A stretch of 64,000 bases of DNA from Monarcha castaneiventris obscurior (lineage: Eukaryota > Chordata > Aves > Passeriformes > Monarchidae). The notes under the pieces were generated by a model that saw nothing but the letters and a program-made list of their open reading frames with translations, was not told where the DNA came from and did not search any database. Shown here piece by piece: positions 19,876 to 33,640 of the stretch. Within the stretch, counting starts at the first letter, position 1. Each line of letters starts with the position of its first letter. A program made the position numbers and the translations under genes. The DNA lies in contig JAMPIT010000890.1 in the NCBI GenBank assembly GCA_026261815.1, positions 4,370,001 through 4,434,000 on the forward strand. The letters run 5' to 3'.

Positions 19876-22800
19876 TGGGGCTAAAATTAGGGAAGACTGG
19901 GAAAAATCCTGAGGCTAAAATTATTGTCACATTCTAACAGAAGTAAAAGCAGCACAGGAATTCTGGGGTGAAATGTGGTTGGCATGCACGGAATCCATGT
20001 CATAGAAGTTTCCCACACATCTCAACCTGCAACCTTAAGCACATACTAAGAGGGATGAAAAGGAGGGTGAAATGAAGTGAAGACATTATGGCCAGGCTCT
20101 GTGGTAATTCCTGCAGGAATGGAAACTTGGCGTTACCAGGTAGATGATAAACCACATAACAGCTGTCAGTCAAGGGAGAGAGGAGATGTCCTGCTGCTGC
20201 ATGAGCAACTGGGGTGAAATCACTCTCCTTGGATGAACTTTACTTATTATAATCTCGTTGTCACAACTAACTCACACCTGCATCCCAAAGTTACCCACTC
20301 CCAAGGTATGACCACCCCTCGCTGAGAATGTGATCTTTTATTTTATTGGCTCTATCTCTGAGAGCCAAGCAAGAGAAATTTACACCAATCAGTAACAAAG
20401 GTATGCATGACTAGTGTCACGCAGTCCATGCTTGGGCTGCTCTGGTGCTAGAAATAATTCTGTTAAGAAATTATCTTGTTGATTTTTACTGGTTCTGCCT
20501 TGGGAGGACAGAGAATCATGTGGAGGGACACGTTGCTGCACAGGGCACCCTATGTCAGCAGTAACTTTTACCTTCTGGTTTGCTCTCTTTTTTTTCAGAT
20601 ACATCAGACCAGTGTCCCAAGTCCCTCAGAAGTCCATTGCAAGCTGATCTCCAGCCATTGAAGGAACTAGCTACGTCATGTATCGCCCAGCTTTTGCCAG
20701 TATCCAAAATGTAAAGGTGTAAAGTCCTTCTCTGTGGTATAAAGGAGACATTGTCTGTCAAATCTGAGCAGATTGTCAACAGCAATGAGGATGTTCTCCA
20801 TCTGAGCTGCCTAATATGAGCCCAAAGCAACAAATCAAGGTGGAATTTTAAGCTAAATTCATAGATAATATAATGTGAACATTCAAGTAAGCACTCTTGC
20901 AAAATTATGACAAGTCAAGAATGTGGCTGCAGTCACAGAATTTTCAAGAACACTTTCAGATGAAAGCTTAAAATATGGATTTATTTTAAATTTAACAGGG
21001 AAACTATTGTACTTCCTGGTAAGTAAGTATAAATTCATTATTTAAAATGCCAAAATTTGAATGTTAGTAGTTAGGAGCTAATCCAAAAGTGTGTGTAGCA
21101 TTGGGAACTGATTTTAGTAAAGCTTTAAATGTATGTTAGAATATAACAGTCTGAGCTCTTTCACATACCCTCTTATTTCTTTCTATATAGTCATGGATGG
21201 GTTTAGCTTTCTCTGAGCAAAGAGATCGATGACCAAAAGTCTATGGGATATGTTGGCAGTTGAATCATTAGCTTTTATGGCGTGAATTTGTTGTCTTAAA
21301 TTAAAAAGCTGATCTCAGTTAAATGAGCTGAAACCGATGAGAAGATGTATATGTGTGATTTTGAGAAGGAGACAATTCAGTGTGAAAATTCTAGTAACTT
21401 TACAAAATGTGAGATCAGGACAACCATTTCCGATAACACTGGTACAGTTTTCCTGCTGAAAAATAGCAAATATCATAAGTGTTCATCATTCTGCAGAGCA
21501 GCGAAGATATTTGTTTCAGTGATCAGATTGAAAAGTCAGGTATTTCCTTACAAACACACACATTTCTTTTCAACAAGATGTCATAATATACATGCTGATG
21601 CAAAATGTTCTACTCGATCAAAAATCTAAGTACCTATCAATTCTTTAATAATAAATACCAGTTCAGCCAAATTTCTTAATGAAAACTTTCAAAAGGAGAA
21701 CAAAAATAGTCCCTCTCATTTTCATTTTTTTTAGCACACGTTTTCCTGTCTTGCCATGATTTCTTGGTTTATTTTCAATGGGCAGAGGGCAGATTGCTCA
21801 ACAGATGGAGACAAAAGCAGCAGGTCTACTGAATTCCTGGACATCTTTGTTTAAAGCCAGAAACTGACTGAAATAATATATGCCCTTCAGCAATAAACCA
21901 TCAGAGAAACTGACTGTCTAGATTTATGTGAGGAACGCAACTAAAAAGTTTCAAAATTAGACTTATTGAAACTCTTTCTTGATTTTCTGCTATCTGACAG
22001 CTCATGGCATGATGTTGTGTAGGAAAAGACTGCATAAACTCAAGCTGTTCCCATTTGATCATATTTTTCTTTTCAGAGCAGTGCAATATGGGTGTTTTAA
22101 AGCAAGTAAACAAGACATAATTCTTGTAAAAACAAGAATAGGAGTTAATTTGTAAACAGGTTCCACTAGCTCTGTTGCACATTTTCTTTAAAAAGCAAGA
22201 AGCATCTGGACTCTGCTTAAATACCCTGCTTAAGCAGGGTATTTAATTAAGGCAATCAGAAACTGTGAACATTTGAATATGAATAAAGAAAACAAGGAAA
22301 TCTGAGAAAAGCAGAGAGAAGGTGATTGAGCAGGAGACTGGTAAAATCACAGGAGGAGGAGGAGGTTTCAAAGGAAATGACAATAAAGAAAAAGATAAAA
22401 AGTCTTGTTGTGAAATACTGGAATTCCCAGCTGAAAAATGGATCTTAATAAACCGGAACAGGAGAAAAAGGGAGTGGCATGGAGGGGGCAGAAAGGGTGG
22501 TTGAGGGAGAGGTGTCACCACAGCAAAAGATTTAGGAGCTCAATTTATAATAATATTCAACTCCACAAGGCACATTTTCATATTTGAAAATAAAATATGC
22601 CAGCTGATTCTGAAATCATATCTTTTCCTGTTGAAATGCGCTGAGAAAAAATTGTAAGGCTATGTCAAATGAGCTGGGTTGTAAAGAAATTGAATGGCCT
22701 ATTTAAAAGTGTACTTTTTTCCTAGCTCAAAAAAAACCCCAAAAAAACCCCATTAAAAAAAACCCAGCCAAAAATCCCACAAAAATCAAGTACAAAGGAG

Positions 22801-25800
22801 AGGGTTATGGATTTATCCAGACAAGGATATCTGATGTATAAACCAGGTTGAGAACAATGGGGTGGGAAAGGACATATGCACAAAAGAGTTCATGGACAAG
22901 GGGCTGAATGGAGCATATGTACAATCACCTCTTGCCTTTTTTCAGGCCTGCTGGCAACCCTCAGCACTGAAGTGGGTTTTCTGCTCTCTTGCTGCATTTG
23001 AGAGAGTTACTTCCTGGCCAACACTGGCTCCTGGAAGACAGTTCTCAGCTCTCTGTCTTGCTCAAACTACTCTGTGAAGCTTTTACAGTGTTATTCTTAA
23101 GGACTAGGCAGAGCTGCTGCTTTACCTCTTTTCTTCATATTACACCATTAGCTTTTCTAGCTTACATCTGCAATTTTTATGCTTCATGTATCTATCAGCA
23201 ATTTTCTGTCTCCAGCCTGTTGTCCTGCAGCCTTTTGAAAACACAGTAGCACAAACGTACAAAATTATACATTAGGAGAATATTAACAGCTGAAATCTCC
23301 TTTCCTGATGAATAGGATTCAGCTTGGTAGGAGTTTTGACTGGAGTCAGTGCAAATGTGATGTGGAATTTAGACCAGAGAGTGGTGCTATCAAGGCTGCA
23401 CACCCTCACTTCACAGCTGTTTAGATTCCAGGCATGTGAGCTGGCAGCACAAACTTTATGGAATTCAGCAGAGAAAAATACAGAGTCCCCACCTGGAACA
23501 GAACCAGGACAGGCTGGGAACTAGCTGGAAAGCAGGTCTGTAGAGACTGGGGGTTCCAGTGAAAACCAAGTGCAACACGAGCCAGCAGTGTACACTCACA
23601 TTGGTAAAAGCTGATGGGATACTGCTGTCTGGGTCATGTCTTGGACAAGGAAACCATGAGGGAGTCAGCTTTGTTCAGTCTGGCAAAGAGAACGCTCATG
23701 GGGAGCTAACTGCATCTGCCACTTCAAAAAGGACAAGACAGAGCCAGAGCAATGCCCCTCATGGGGAAGCCAACAGGTACCTCTGCAACATGGAAACTCT
23801 GATGGGCCAGGGAGAAAACACTCTTCTGCAAGAGAGTGGCATAGATATGGGATATGGCCCAGAGAGGTGGTAACATCTCCATCAACAGGGTCTTTAATCA
23901 TATGCTTATATTCAAAGCATTTCAGAGAATAATACACTCCCTGTTCTGTGCCTGGTGTTTTAGAAGGTACATGTGTAGAATTAAGAATTGAAAAAAAACC
24001 TTAAGAATTCTCATTTTCATCCTAATTTTCCCATCTGCACAGGTATAAAATTTCAATTTTATATAAGTTTTCAATTTCCATTGTTTATCCCTACTCCTGC
24101 AGAGTCCTGATCCAATTCCTTGTCTTGCCCATTGTCTCCTGCTGCAGAGCTTACCCTGTGCACAGTCACACTCTTTCCCCCTTTGTGTCCCTTTTTAACT
24201 GTCGTGCTGATCCCTCTGAAGGACTAAGCTGGCCAAGGCAAAATATCCCTCACAACTTTGTTAATCTAAATTTCCCCCTTGCTTGAGGTAAATCTGCATT
24301 TCCCTCTGTCGTATTTCTGACTTCCATTTAGACACATCTTTTGCATCTGGACAGGGTCTCTGCAAAAAGCTGTATTGTGCCATGAACTGTGAGGTCCTGA
24401 AAATTGCCCTGGATACTGACCAGGAGTTGTTAATTTTGCTGGCCTTGGCAATGGTGAGTGTGACTCTTGTCTAATGACAAGGGACCTGCCCTGCCAGTAG
24501 TTAAGCATCTCTAATCCAGCTTAAGGAGAGGCTTCTGGGAGGTCACTTGCGCCAGTGTACTTTACATGTTTGTGCTCCCAGTGTCAGGGCATAGCTTTGC
24601 TCCAGAATTCCTGGCTTAACTCCAGTGGATACATGAGTTTGTGGTAGAGAACAGACCGTTGAGAAAAATTTGGATTGGTAGCTGCACATTTGTGAAATGC
24701 ATCTTTTCCTGCCCAAAGCAGTATGTGCCCATGAAACTTTGCACTATAAGGAACGGTTGTCCAGAGAAACCTTCCTTCTGTGGCCACACACAGACTTCTC
24801 TACCCAGTTTCAGGGACTTCTAATAGCTAAAGACACTATCCTTGGTCTCTGCACCCAAAACTGTGCTGTTAAATAGACACAAGGGACATGACTGACAAAA
24901 AGCATTTTCCATGTAAAATATCAAAGCTTTTGAGCTGTTTTTGGAAACCAGCTTGAGATCTCAGCCTTTGGAGATCCACTCATCATATTTGGCGTGTTGT
25001 TTTGAAGGCAGCAAATCAAGAGTGTGGTAAAAACTCGGTGTGCTCTGCCACTACTATGAAGTTATGTATCCTCCCATTAGTTCTCTTGAAGATTAACATA
25101 ATCTTCTGCCTGAAGATAAACAGCCAACCATGACATTTGGAAAGTTCTCAGTTCCAGTTGACTTTGCTATTCCCTACGGTCAATAAAATCACTGTTGACT
25201 TTCATTACATGGAAGAGTGCTTGTTTTATGACAAATAATGTATTGTCTTAATACTGTAAAAGATGTACTGCCAGAAAACTTTGCAGTTTTCTTTCCAAAA
25301 GGTGACATTTACACAAGGGAAATTACTCACTTCAGCAAGATTTATAAAACTCTTTAGAGCTGTACTCTCCAGCACTACTAATTACAGCACAATGCATGGC
25401 AAACAAACAGGGCAACCGACAATCACAGGAATGCGAGACAGACTTACACACATGCACACACTTTTAAATGCTCTCTTCAGACTCAGAGAGGGTATTATTC
25501 AGCTCTTCCTGGGCAGAGCTGCTGGAAGTGTGGAGAGTTGTCATTAGGCTGCCAACAAGCCATCTGTTCCACCATTTAAGCCAGAAAAGAAATGGTACAA
25601 TATATCTGAAGCCTTACAACATATGTGATAGCTCTGGGATCTCTCTTAGGTCCCTTTAATAATTTCATTTACATTTTGGATCTGAGTGGTCATGCTGTTC
25701 CTTACTCAGGTGGTTCTGCTCATCCTATGACTTGAGATGTTTAGCAGATGTCTTGTTAGCCCAAAGTCCATAAATATTGATTGGTATGTCCACTGGGCCA

Positions 25801-26686
25801 AGCTGTAAGAGACAAAGCCTTGAGTGTAGTAGGAAGAACAAATAAGTGGCTGCATGTTTTCTCTTCCCTCCTGGCTTCTTCTGGCTTTGCAACTCTGCTG
25901 AGTTTGACACTGTGCTCACCTGTGGTGAGCAAAAAATAATTTAAGGTGATTCACTTAAATGAAGGCATATATTGTCTTTTGTTGTGCAAAGCCCATTAAA
26001 ACTCAGCTACAAAAGCATCCTACATTCAAAGGGAGCCCAAAGCAGAAGAGCCTGTATATGCACACACCTCTGCAGACCTGTGAGCTGTGGAAGGGTCTGT
26101 GGTGGAACACTTTGGTCACAAGGAGTAGGCACACAATCCTGGGTCCTGAGGATGCTCAGGAGAGCTGTGTCTAAGAGCTGCTCAGGGGATCAAAAATAAG
26201 ATGCTAGACATTAAAGGTAATACAAGGTCTATTCTCAGGAGAGGGTAATTAACTGCACAGGTGAACAATGGAAAACAGCAGTGACGAAGCAAGTCTGTGG
26301 AACAAACTTCGGGAGTAAACTACCTAAAGTGGTTTTTAAAGCAATTGTCATGCTGATAAATGTGTGCTGCAATTGTCAGGTACTTAATTTCCAGGGAAAG
26401 TTACCTAAGTTTCCAAAGAAGGAGCCTTCTGTGAAACATCCAATGTTACGCTTTAGCAGGGAATACCTAAGCTGACTAAAGCTTTCTCATGAAGAAAATG
26501 CATAACAAATTAAAAGGTAGGTTGCTATGAAGACCCATAGAACTAAATTAGTCAAATAATCCTCTCCCCAGAATGCCCATTCCAGAGAATTCAAGTAATG
26601 TATTATGGCCCTGAATCACCACGGTACCCAGCTCTGTGCACAGACACAAGAGCAGATCCATTATCATCACTCCTGGGTCTGCAGTT
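19876..26686. other. Long gene-free stretch
   Basis: 6.8 kb with only short frames on both strands and no recognisable domain or repeat family. It includes the 22217 palindrome and an A/C-rich low-complexity patch at about 22727-22785. Confidence 0.55.
22217..22246. repeat. 30-bp perfect palindrome
   Basis: The left half TTAAATACCCTGCTT is followed at once by its exact reverse complement, with no spacer. It could extrude as a cruciform or bind a dimeric protein (inference). Confidence 0.9.
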
Positions 26687-26985
26687 TGTGCTGGTTTTGG
26701 CTGGGGTAGAGTTGGTTTTCTTCACAGTAGCTACTATGGGGCTGGTTTGGATTTGTGCTGCAAACAGTGTTGATAGCACAGCGATGTTTTCGTTATTTCT
26801 GACCAGTGTTCACACAGCATCAAGATCTTTTCTGCCTCTCACACCACCCCACCAGTGAGTAGGCTGGGGTGGATGAGAATTTGGGAGGGTCCACAGGCAG
26901 GACACCTGATTCCAACTGACCACAGGGATATTCCATACATATATATATTCCATATAAAGCTGGGGGAAGAAGAAGGAACTCCATA
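26687..26985 (+). repeat. LTR fragment, songbird ERVL-like, 3' truncated
   Basis: It starts TGTGCTGGTTTTGGCTGGGG and continues through a U3 with a TATA-type CATATAAAGCTGGGGG near 26951-26966. It stops soon after the 'ggaagaagaagg' start of R. It is the same family as the copy at 36961. The frames 26598-26858 and 26839-27030 fall in it and are not genes. Confidence 0.82.
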
Positions 26986-29149
26986 ATTTTGTGCTGAAAC
27001 TCTACAAGTTCTGTGTCTCAGGTCACACACTGAGGAGATTAAATATAGTTACTAACTCGAGTGTAGGCTCCCCTTTAGATAGTTTGAGACAAAGTCTACT
27101 GAGTTTAGACATTCCCTTATATTAAAGGTCATATTCAAGTCCTCTTAGGGTTTTTAATGAGTCAGAATGTGGAAGATTAATTCATTTTCCATTATAAGGA
27201 GCAACACAGAAACTTGAAGGTCTGATATCTGCCAAATTCATTGATTTTAACAGTCTTAAAAGTTTCTTTCCCTGTAAAGTTCTAACTCCACAAGTAAACA
27301 AAGAAATGTCTCTCACATGCACATTTTTCTCTCATCCAAAATAAAAAATAATGCTTACATTTTTATTGCAATGTCTCCATTCATATGACTTTCTTAATGA
27401 ACAGCAATTGAGCACCTGCTTGTGGCTCGAAACATTGCTAAGGTCCTTCAGTGAAATTATTGTGATGAATCACCATTGTCAATGCTTTCTGAATGAGACA
27501 AATCTCCAACTAATCTGCTAGCTGCAATCCAAATGTAATGGGCTCATGGATCATAAATCTTCTGCAGGGAAATATGCCTCCATTCTGTATCAGCCAATAA
27601 ACAAAGGTGTTATTCATATTTTGCCCTCCGGGCCTACGATGGAGGAAAAAGGTGAGTGAGAAATTGGACAGAATGTAAAAGGCACTGTGCATGTTTGGAT
27701 TCAAACTGATTTCAGGAGTGTGACTGTTATTTACATGTGACTGAAGGAATTATGCGCAGCACATGCACCATGCAAGATCTTGAAGTCAATATTGCAACAT
27801 GTTTAGAGCACATTCTGGAAATTATCTCAGCTATGAATATCAGTCCCACAAAACTGTAATACAATGGTCATAAATGCCTCTTAACTGGAAATATGGAGCA
27901 AGCAGTAAATATCTTCTTGGGCCATAATAAGCTAATGGTGTCAGTGTGAGTGAAGAATTTTAGCCAGAGACCAGACAAATTGAGCCTCATCATGCTCTAA
28001 ATGTCCTTGGAGCAACAAATAAATTGTGTTTAACTGCTCTTTAGTCCAAAGTCATAAACATTAGCTGGGCACATTAAATGGTTGAGGAACACCAGAGGCA
28101 AAGAGCTGTGGCTGTTGTCTCTGAATATTGGTTTTGCTCCATGTGTTTCTTTTTTTTTATACAAATGTGCCTTTTTTTACACAATTCCAGAAAATGCTTT
28201 GGTTCATGATATATTTTATGATGTGATCCCAAATTCCTTTCCTGAATACTGGTTTATCTTAAAATTCTCTGGGGGGGGGGGATATATTTAGCTTTCTTCC
28301 ACAAGCTGTGCCCGTAGGGACTCAATTGAGGTAATCAAATATCTGTGTGGAACTAAAGCAGTGGGTAGTGTCTGTGATGGAAACAAAAGTCAAGAATTTA
28401 GAAAGTGTTCACAGTTTGTGTATAGTGACCAGGAAGAGCTGGAGCTGTGAGAGCTTGTGAACAGAGCTTGAGGACGGGCAATACAAGCTTATAGTCCAAA
28501 GCTTGACCAAATCTCTGCAAGGAACAATGTGTAGCTTCCTCTGAAGCTCATTTCCAATTACATTTAAAGTTAATGGAAATGGGTATTCATTTGCTAAGGT
28601 TGTAAAATAATTTCTAATATCTGGATGACATTTTAAGAGGTAATCATATGGTAAAGGAGCTGAGCATTTTTGGGTACGCAAGAATGACAAAATAAAATAC
28701 CTTCTTTAATTCTGAAACGCTTTTGAGAGTGGATACAAGTATTTTAAAACTTTATATATATATATACACAATCTTCAAGGTTAATTATTTGTTTCTGTCT
28801 AGTAATTGATTGCCAAAGCTGCAGAACGAAAAACATGGACCAGGAATTAAAGTAGAAAGAAATATTCTCGCTTGTTTTCTGTTAATTTGAAGATTACCAC
28901 AAAGCAATGCTAATGTTAACAATTTCCAGTGAAAATTACATGCTATTGGAGGCCAAACCATTTAGATTGTTGCATACTTTTAAATTATGTGAATGCTTTC
29001 CAAACATTTTCATTACATCTTGAAAATAATCAAGCAAATAATAGATGCTTCCCCTTTTACTTGTGTATTATCACTGAACTCCCAGAAACATACTAATATT
29101 CCCAGAATTTCCAAATACCCTCAGACATGTGGTGTGATTTTTGGGGTTG
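26986..29149. other. AT-rich unique sequence, no gene seen
   Basis: No frame above about 70 codons except 28409-28690 on the minus strand (93 codons, no motif). Contains an 11-base G run (28271-28281) and a (TA)7 run (28753-28766). Confidence 0.55.
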
Positions 29150-29226
29150 TCATGTGAGAGTCAGGAGATGGCCTTGACAATCCTTGCAGGTCTGTTCTAA
29201 CACAGGACATCCTATGATTCTATGAA
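29150..29226 (+). repeat. CR1 3' end fragment
   Basis: 'gatggccttgacaatccttg' followed by 'ctatgattctatga' is the conserved 3' terminus of avian CR1, strongly 5' truncated. Confidence 0.8.
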
Positions 29227-32033
29227 AATTTGTGGTGCCACTAGCTGTAGACAACTGCCACTTGTGTGATGTTCATCCCTTGTTTGCTTTCCCTTTAAAA
29301 CAGAACTGGAGTGATCTTTGATACTGCCTTAAAGGATGCCAGTGAAGAGAATTAATCCCAGTGAGATGGGTGTGGACCATATAAAATCTCTTTACATCTA
29401 GAGAAAAAGGAAAACAAAATGAAGAAAGGACAAAATCTTTTTGACTACTTTTTGCATTATGGGTCTTTTCACCTTTTTACTTTTTTTTATTTTGCATCTT
29501 CTTTTCTGCTACTGTAATTAAGAGCTAAAAATATTTCTCGAGATGCTGTTTCCATGGAAGTTGCAGTACCTTGAAATACCTCTTGGTCACAGTGCACTTT
29601 CTAATGGCAAAAGAGAGAACAAAAATTTAGTTTACATCTTACCTGGAATCTTTTCTCTTGCACAGAGGCAGAGAACCTGCATGGAACCAGGGAAGAAGTG
29701 AAAGCTTTGGGCTGCTATTTTTCATCCACCTGTGTCATCTTGATGGAAGGGGCTGGCCATGCAATAGCCAGGGTGATCCTGGGTAGACTGCTTTAGTTAA
29801 ATCTCTTCCCAGATTAGTGGAGATTTGCACAAAAAAAACCATGTCCTGTTCCTTTCCCTTTATCTGTGCATCACCCAGTGAATGCTACTCAGACCCAAGC
29901 ACAACAAGATCTGAATTTAATGTCCCCTTAGAGAAGAAAATCCTCCTTTTACTCCACAAAGCAGGTATCCCTAATACAATTTTACTCAGTGGAGACAACC
30001 CATCAGCAATATTCTGATAATCAAAATCCAAAAAGGCTTAGCTAGTAATTGGGGGCAGGGTGGGGGAGAGGGTGCAGGAGTTTAGTAGGGACTAGCAAAG
30101 AATTGTGGATGACCAGTAAATATATTTTATCATCATTACAGGCTATATTAGATCACAGTTTGCTCAGCCTCACACTATCCAGAGCTGGGTTTCAAAAGAG
30201 GTGAAGTCACAAATATCAAGTGAACTCCATGAATGCATATAACAGGTACAGAACAAGCATTATCTCTTAACAAAGCAACAAAAGGGACATGCTCACATGC
30301 AAGGAGGTGGAAGGGCTGAAGATTATGAAGAGTGCACAGCAAAATTCCTTCTGTATTACCTGCCTGTACCTTCTGTCTATCTGAATCAATGTTCTCTTTT
30401 ATATAAGAGTATAAAGTCCAAGTGCAAACTTGCTTGAATAGATTTTCATTCTCAGGTGTGGGATTAATTTAATCTGTTTTTATAGAGTATATCAGTGCTC
30501 TTAAATTCATATTAAATGGTAAGGATCCTACTGACAAGATTTTCCATGTTGATCACTGCAAGATAGTTCAGCAAGAAAACATAAAAAGGGAATCTTTATC
30601 TGCCATTATTACAGGTACCTTAGTCATTATGTGGGGAGAGTGGAATTACACGTGTTGAATTATGATTTTAAGGATCAAACCAAGCAGGAGGGTCCTATTC
30701 TGACACACAGCCGAGCACCCACACTCACTAGTTTAAGATAAAGGCTAAAGCAGCCCAGAGTCCAGCAGAGACTGCTGAGGATTAGATCCCAGAGGTAGAT
30801 CGTCTTGCAGATGCTGGTCAGACCCTTGTGAGCTTCTCACTCACAGTGCATCCTCACTGGCAAATTCCGATGAGGGAACAGTGCTTTTGGCTCTGTTCTT
30901 CACACAGCAGGCTACTCTGTCATTGTGGAGAATAAAAACAAGCAGCCTGAGACAGATCCCCCAGCAGACAGTACAGGATGACAGTGGTTTTCATTGTAGT
31001 GTGCTGAACAACAAACCAACTTTATTTACTTTTAAAGCTACTTCAAAGGGTTGCTTTCTCATGCTGTTAAATACATTGTGTTTGTCAAAAGAACAATGAA
31101 GAAATGTTGGAGATAGCTTTCTGATTCTGGTCTCTTAATGTTGTTTAGACTTTATATGAAATGTTTAAGCTTTGCTGTCTTTAATCTGACAGAAATTCAT
31201 ATGTGTTCTAAAAGCCAGTAAATGGGTACATCATATTACAGTAAGTTTACTAAAGGGAAACTGACCAAAGGTGCTGACTTAGATACAACTTACCTTAAAA
31301 ATGCACATGGCACTCCTTTTTTTTGTAAAAATACATAGGGGAATAGATGAGTTATAGCTTTTTGTCTGAATTTTGCATAGCAACTTTTAGGCATGGTGTT
31401 GAAAACCTAAGCCTGCTCTGTTTTTTCCTAAAGATTTTTTAAGCCTATGGAAAGGAGACAGAATCCAGACTATGAGATAAGTTTGTGGTGATGAGGCAGG
31501 TCCAACACGAAGCCGATGTGTCAGTCCAGAACTCACGGTGCAGATCAGCAGGTGAGGTTGCCCATGGACTTTAGGGACTGTCAGTGCACACACTGCTGAC
31601 TGCAAAGAGCACTCCAAAGAAGAATCATCTCATAGTCAAGGACAAGAATATATTTCAGTGAAACTCAGACCCATAAGTAAAATTCATCAAACAGCACCCA
31701 GCACCTCATCAATGCATGCTCTTCTAAAGAGGTATATCAGGATGTAAATGTTGCTATATTTTAGTGCTATTCTCTATAAGTACTTCTGTACTGTATTTAC
31801 AAAGAGCGAAGGTAAATTCTCAAATGCCATGCATGACAATCCTTTCCTCACTCTATCTCCATTGGTCCTGTTAATGATTTTTCCTGAAAGAAATATGCCA
31901 TTATATTTTTTCCCTGTGGGTGAAACAACAAGTGGCAATTAATGTTGTTTAATTTGTAGTTGATTTTCAGTTCTCATTATGCTTTCTTTGGGCCTACTTG
32001 TGTTTCAGGGAATGTTGGATTTGGAGTTTATTT
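29227..32033. other. AT-rich unique sequence, no gene seen
   Basis: Only short frames (up to 76 codons) with no recognisable motif. No repeat hallmark recognised. Confidence 0.55.
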
Positions 32034-32530
32034 TGTTGATACAGAGCAGTGAAAAAGACAACTTTTTCTGCAGCCTTTCATGGAAAACTTTAGCACTGCC
32101 TGGTGGGACAATGGCTTGAAGGGTTTGAAGGCTGTTTCCACGCTCTATTGGTTTGGCACAGCCTGGTTTTAGGTAGCAGTGGGGCCACAGGGATGGCTCC
32201 TGTGAGGAAGCTGCTGGAAGCTTCCCACCATGTCCGGCAGAGCCAGTGGCTGATGGCTCTGAAGATGGACACTCTGCTGGCCAAAACTGGGCCAGTGAGA
32301 GAGGTTGGTAATGCCTCTGTGATGACAGATTTAAGAAGAAAATCAAAACAAAGTCACAAGATTTTGGATTCTAGTCAGAGAAGAGGAGGTGAGAACATGT
32401 GAGGGAAACAACACGGAGACACCAAGGGCAGTGGAGAAGGAGGGGCAGGAGGTGCTCCAGGCACTGGAGCTGAGGTTCCTCTGCAGGCTGTGGTGCAGCA
32501 CATGGTGAGGCAGCTGTGCCCCTGCAGCCC

Positions 32531-33036
32531 GTGGGGATCCACAGGGGATGCAGAGATCCACCTGCAGCCCCTGGGGATCCACGGGGGATGCAGAGATCCA
32601 CCCACAGCCCGTGGGGATCCACGGGGGATGCAGAGATCCACCCACAGCCCCTGGGGATCCACGGGGGATGCAGAGATCCACCCGCAGCCCGTGGGGATCC
32701 ACGGGGGATGCAGAGATCCACCCGCAGCCCGGGGGGATCCATGGGGATGCAGAGACCCATCCGCAGCCCGGGGGGATCCACAGGGGATGCAGAGATCCAC
32801 CCGCAGCCCCTGGGGATCCACGGGGGATGCAGAGATCCACCCGCAGCCCCTGGGGATCCACGGGGGATGCAGAGATCCACCCGCAGCCCCTGGGGATCCA
32901 CGGGGGATGCAGAGATCCACCCACAGCCCGTGGGGATCCACGGGGGATGCAGAGATCCACCCGCAGCCCGTGGGGATCCACGGGGGATGCAGAGATCCAC
33001 CCACAGCCCGTGGGGATCCACAGGGGATGCAGAGAT
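32531..33036 (+). repeat. 40-bp minisatellite, about 12.6 copies
   Basis: Units run GTGGGGATCCACGGGGGATG then CAGAGATCCACCCGCAGCCC. One unit (32731-32769) is 39 bp. Every unit has a GGATCC. The unit lacks stop codons in all frames of both strands, which produces several long overlapping frames, none of them a gene. Confidence 0.93.
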
Positions 33037-33229
33037 GCCTGGAGGAGGCTGTGATCCAGTGGGAGACCCGGTGGAGAAAAGGCTCTTGCTTCCAGGCTGG
33101 AGCAGCCTGTCCTTGGAGCACTGCACCCCGAGGAAAGAGAGCCCCATGTTGCAGCAGTTTTGGGAGGGCTGTGTGCCCGTGGCAGGGGCTCACGCTGCAG
33201 CAGGGGCGGTGGGGCTGCTGCTCCTGAGA

Positions 33230-33640
33230 GGGAACCCACGCCGGGGGAGTTCAGGAGAACTTCTCCCGTGGGAGGGACCCATGCCGGGGAAGCTCAGGAG
33301 AAATGTCTCCTGTGGCAGGGACCCACACCGGGGAAGCTCAGGACAATTGTCTCCCGTGGGAGGGACCCACGCCGGGGAAGTTCAGGAGAAATGCCTCCTG
33401 TGGCAGGGACCCACACCGGGGAAGCTCAGGACAATTGTCTCCCGTGAGAGGGACCCACGCCGGGGAAGTTCAGGAGAAATGTCTCCCGTGGGAGGGACCC
33501 ACGCTGGGGAAGTTCAGGAGAAACGTCTCCCGTGGGAGGGACCCACGCTGGGGAAGTTCAGGAGAAATGTCTCCCGTGGGAGGGACCCACACCGGGAAGT
33601 TCAGGAGAAATGTGTCCCGTGGGAGGGACCCACTGTCTCA
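33230..33640 (+). repeat. 44-bp minisatellite, about 9 copies
   Basis: The phase is set by GGGACCCAC, at 33274, 33318, 33362, 33406, 33450, 33494, 33538, 33582 and 33625, with a partial unit at 33230. The first units alternate between two types (AAATGTCTCCTGTGGCA and CAATTGTCTCCCGTGGGA), a hint of 88-bp higher-order units. Confidence 0.9.
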
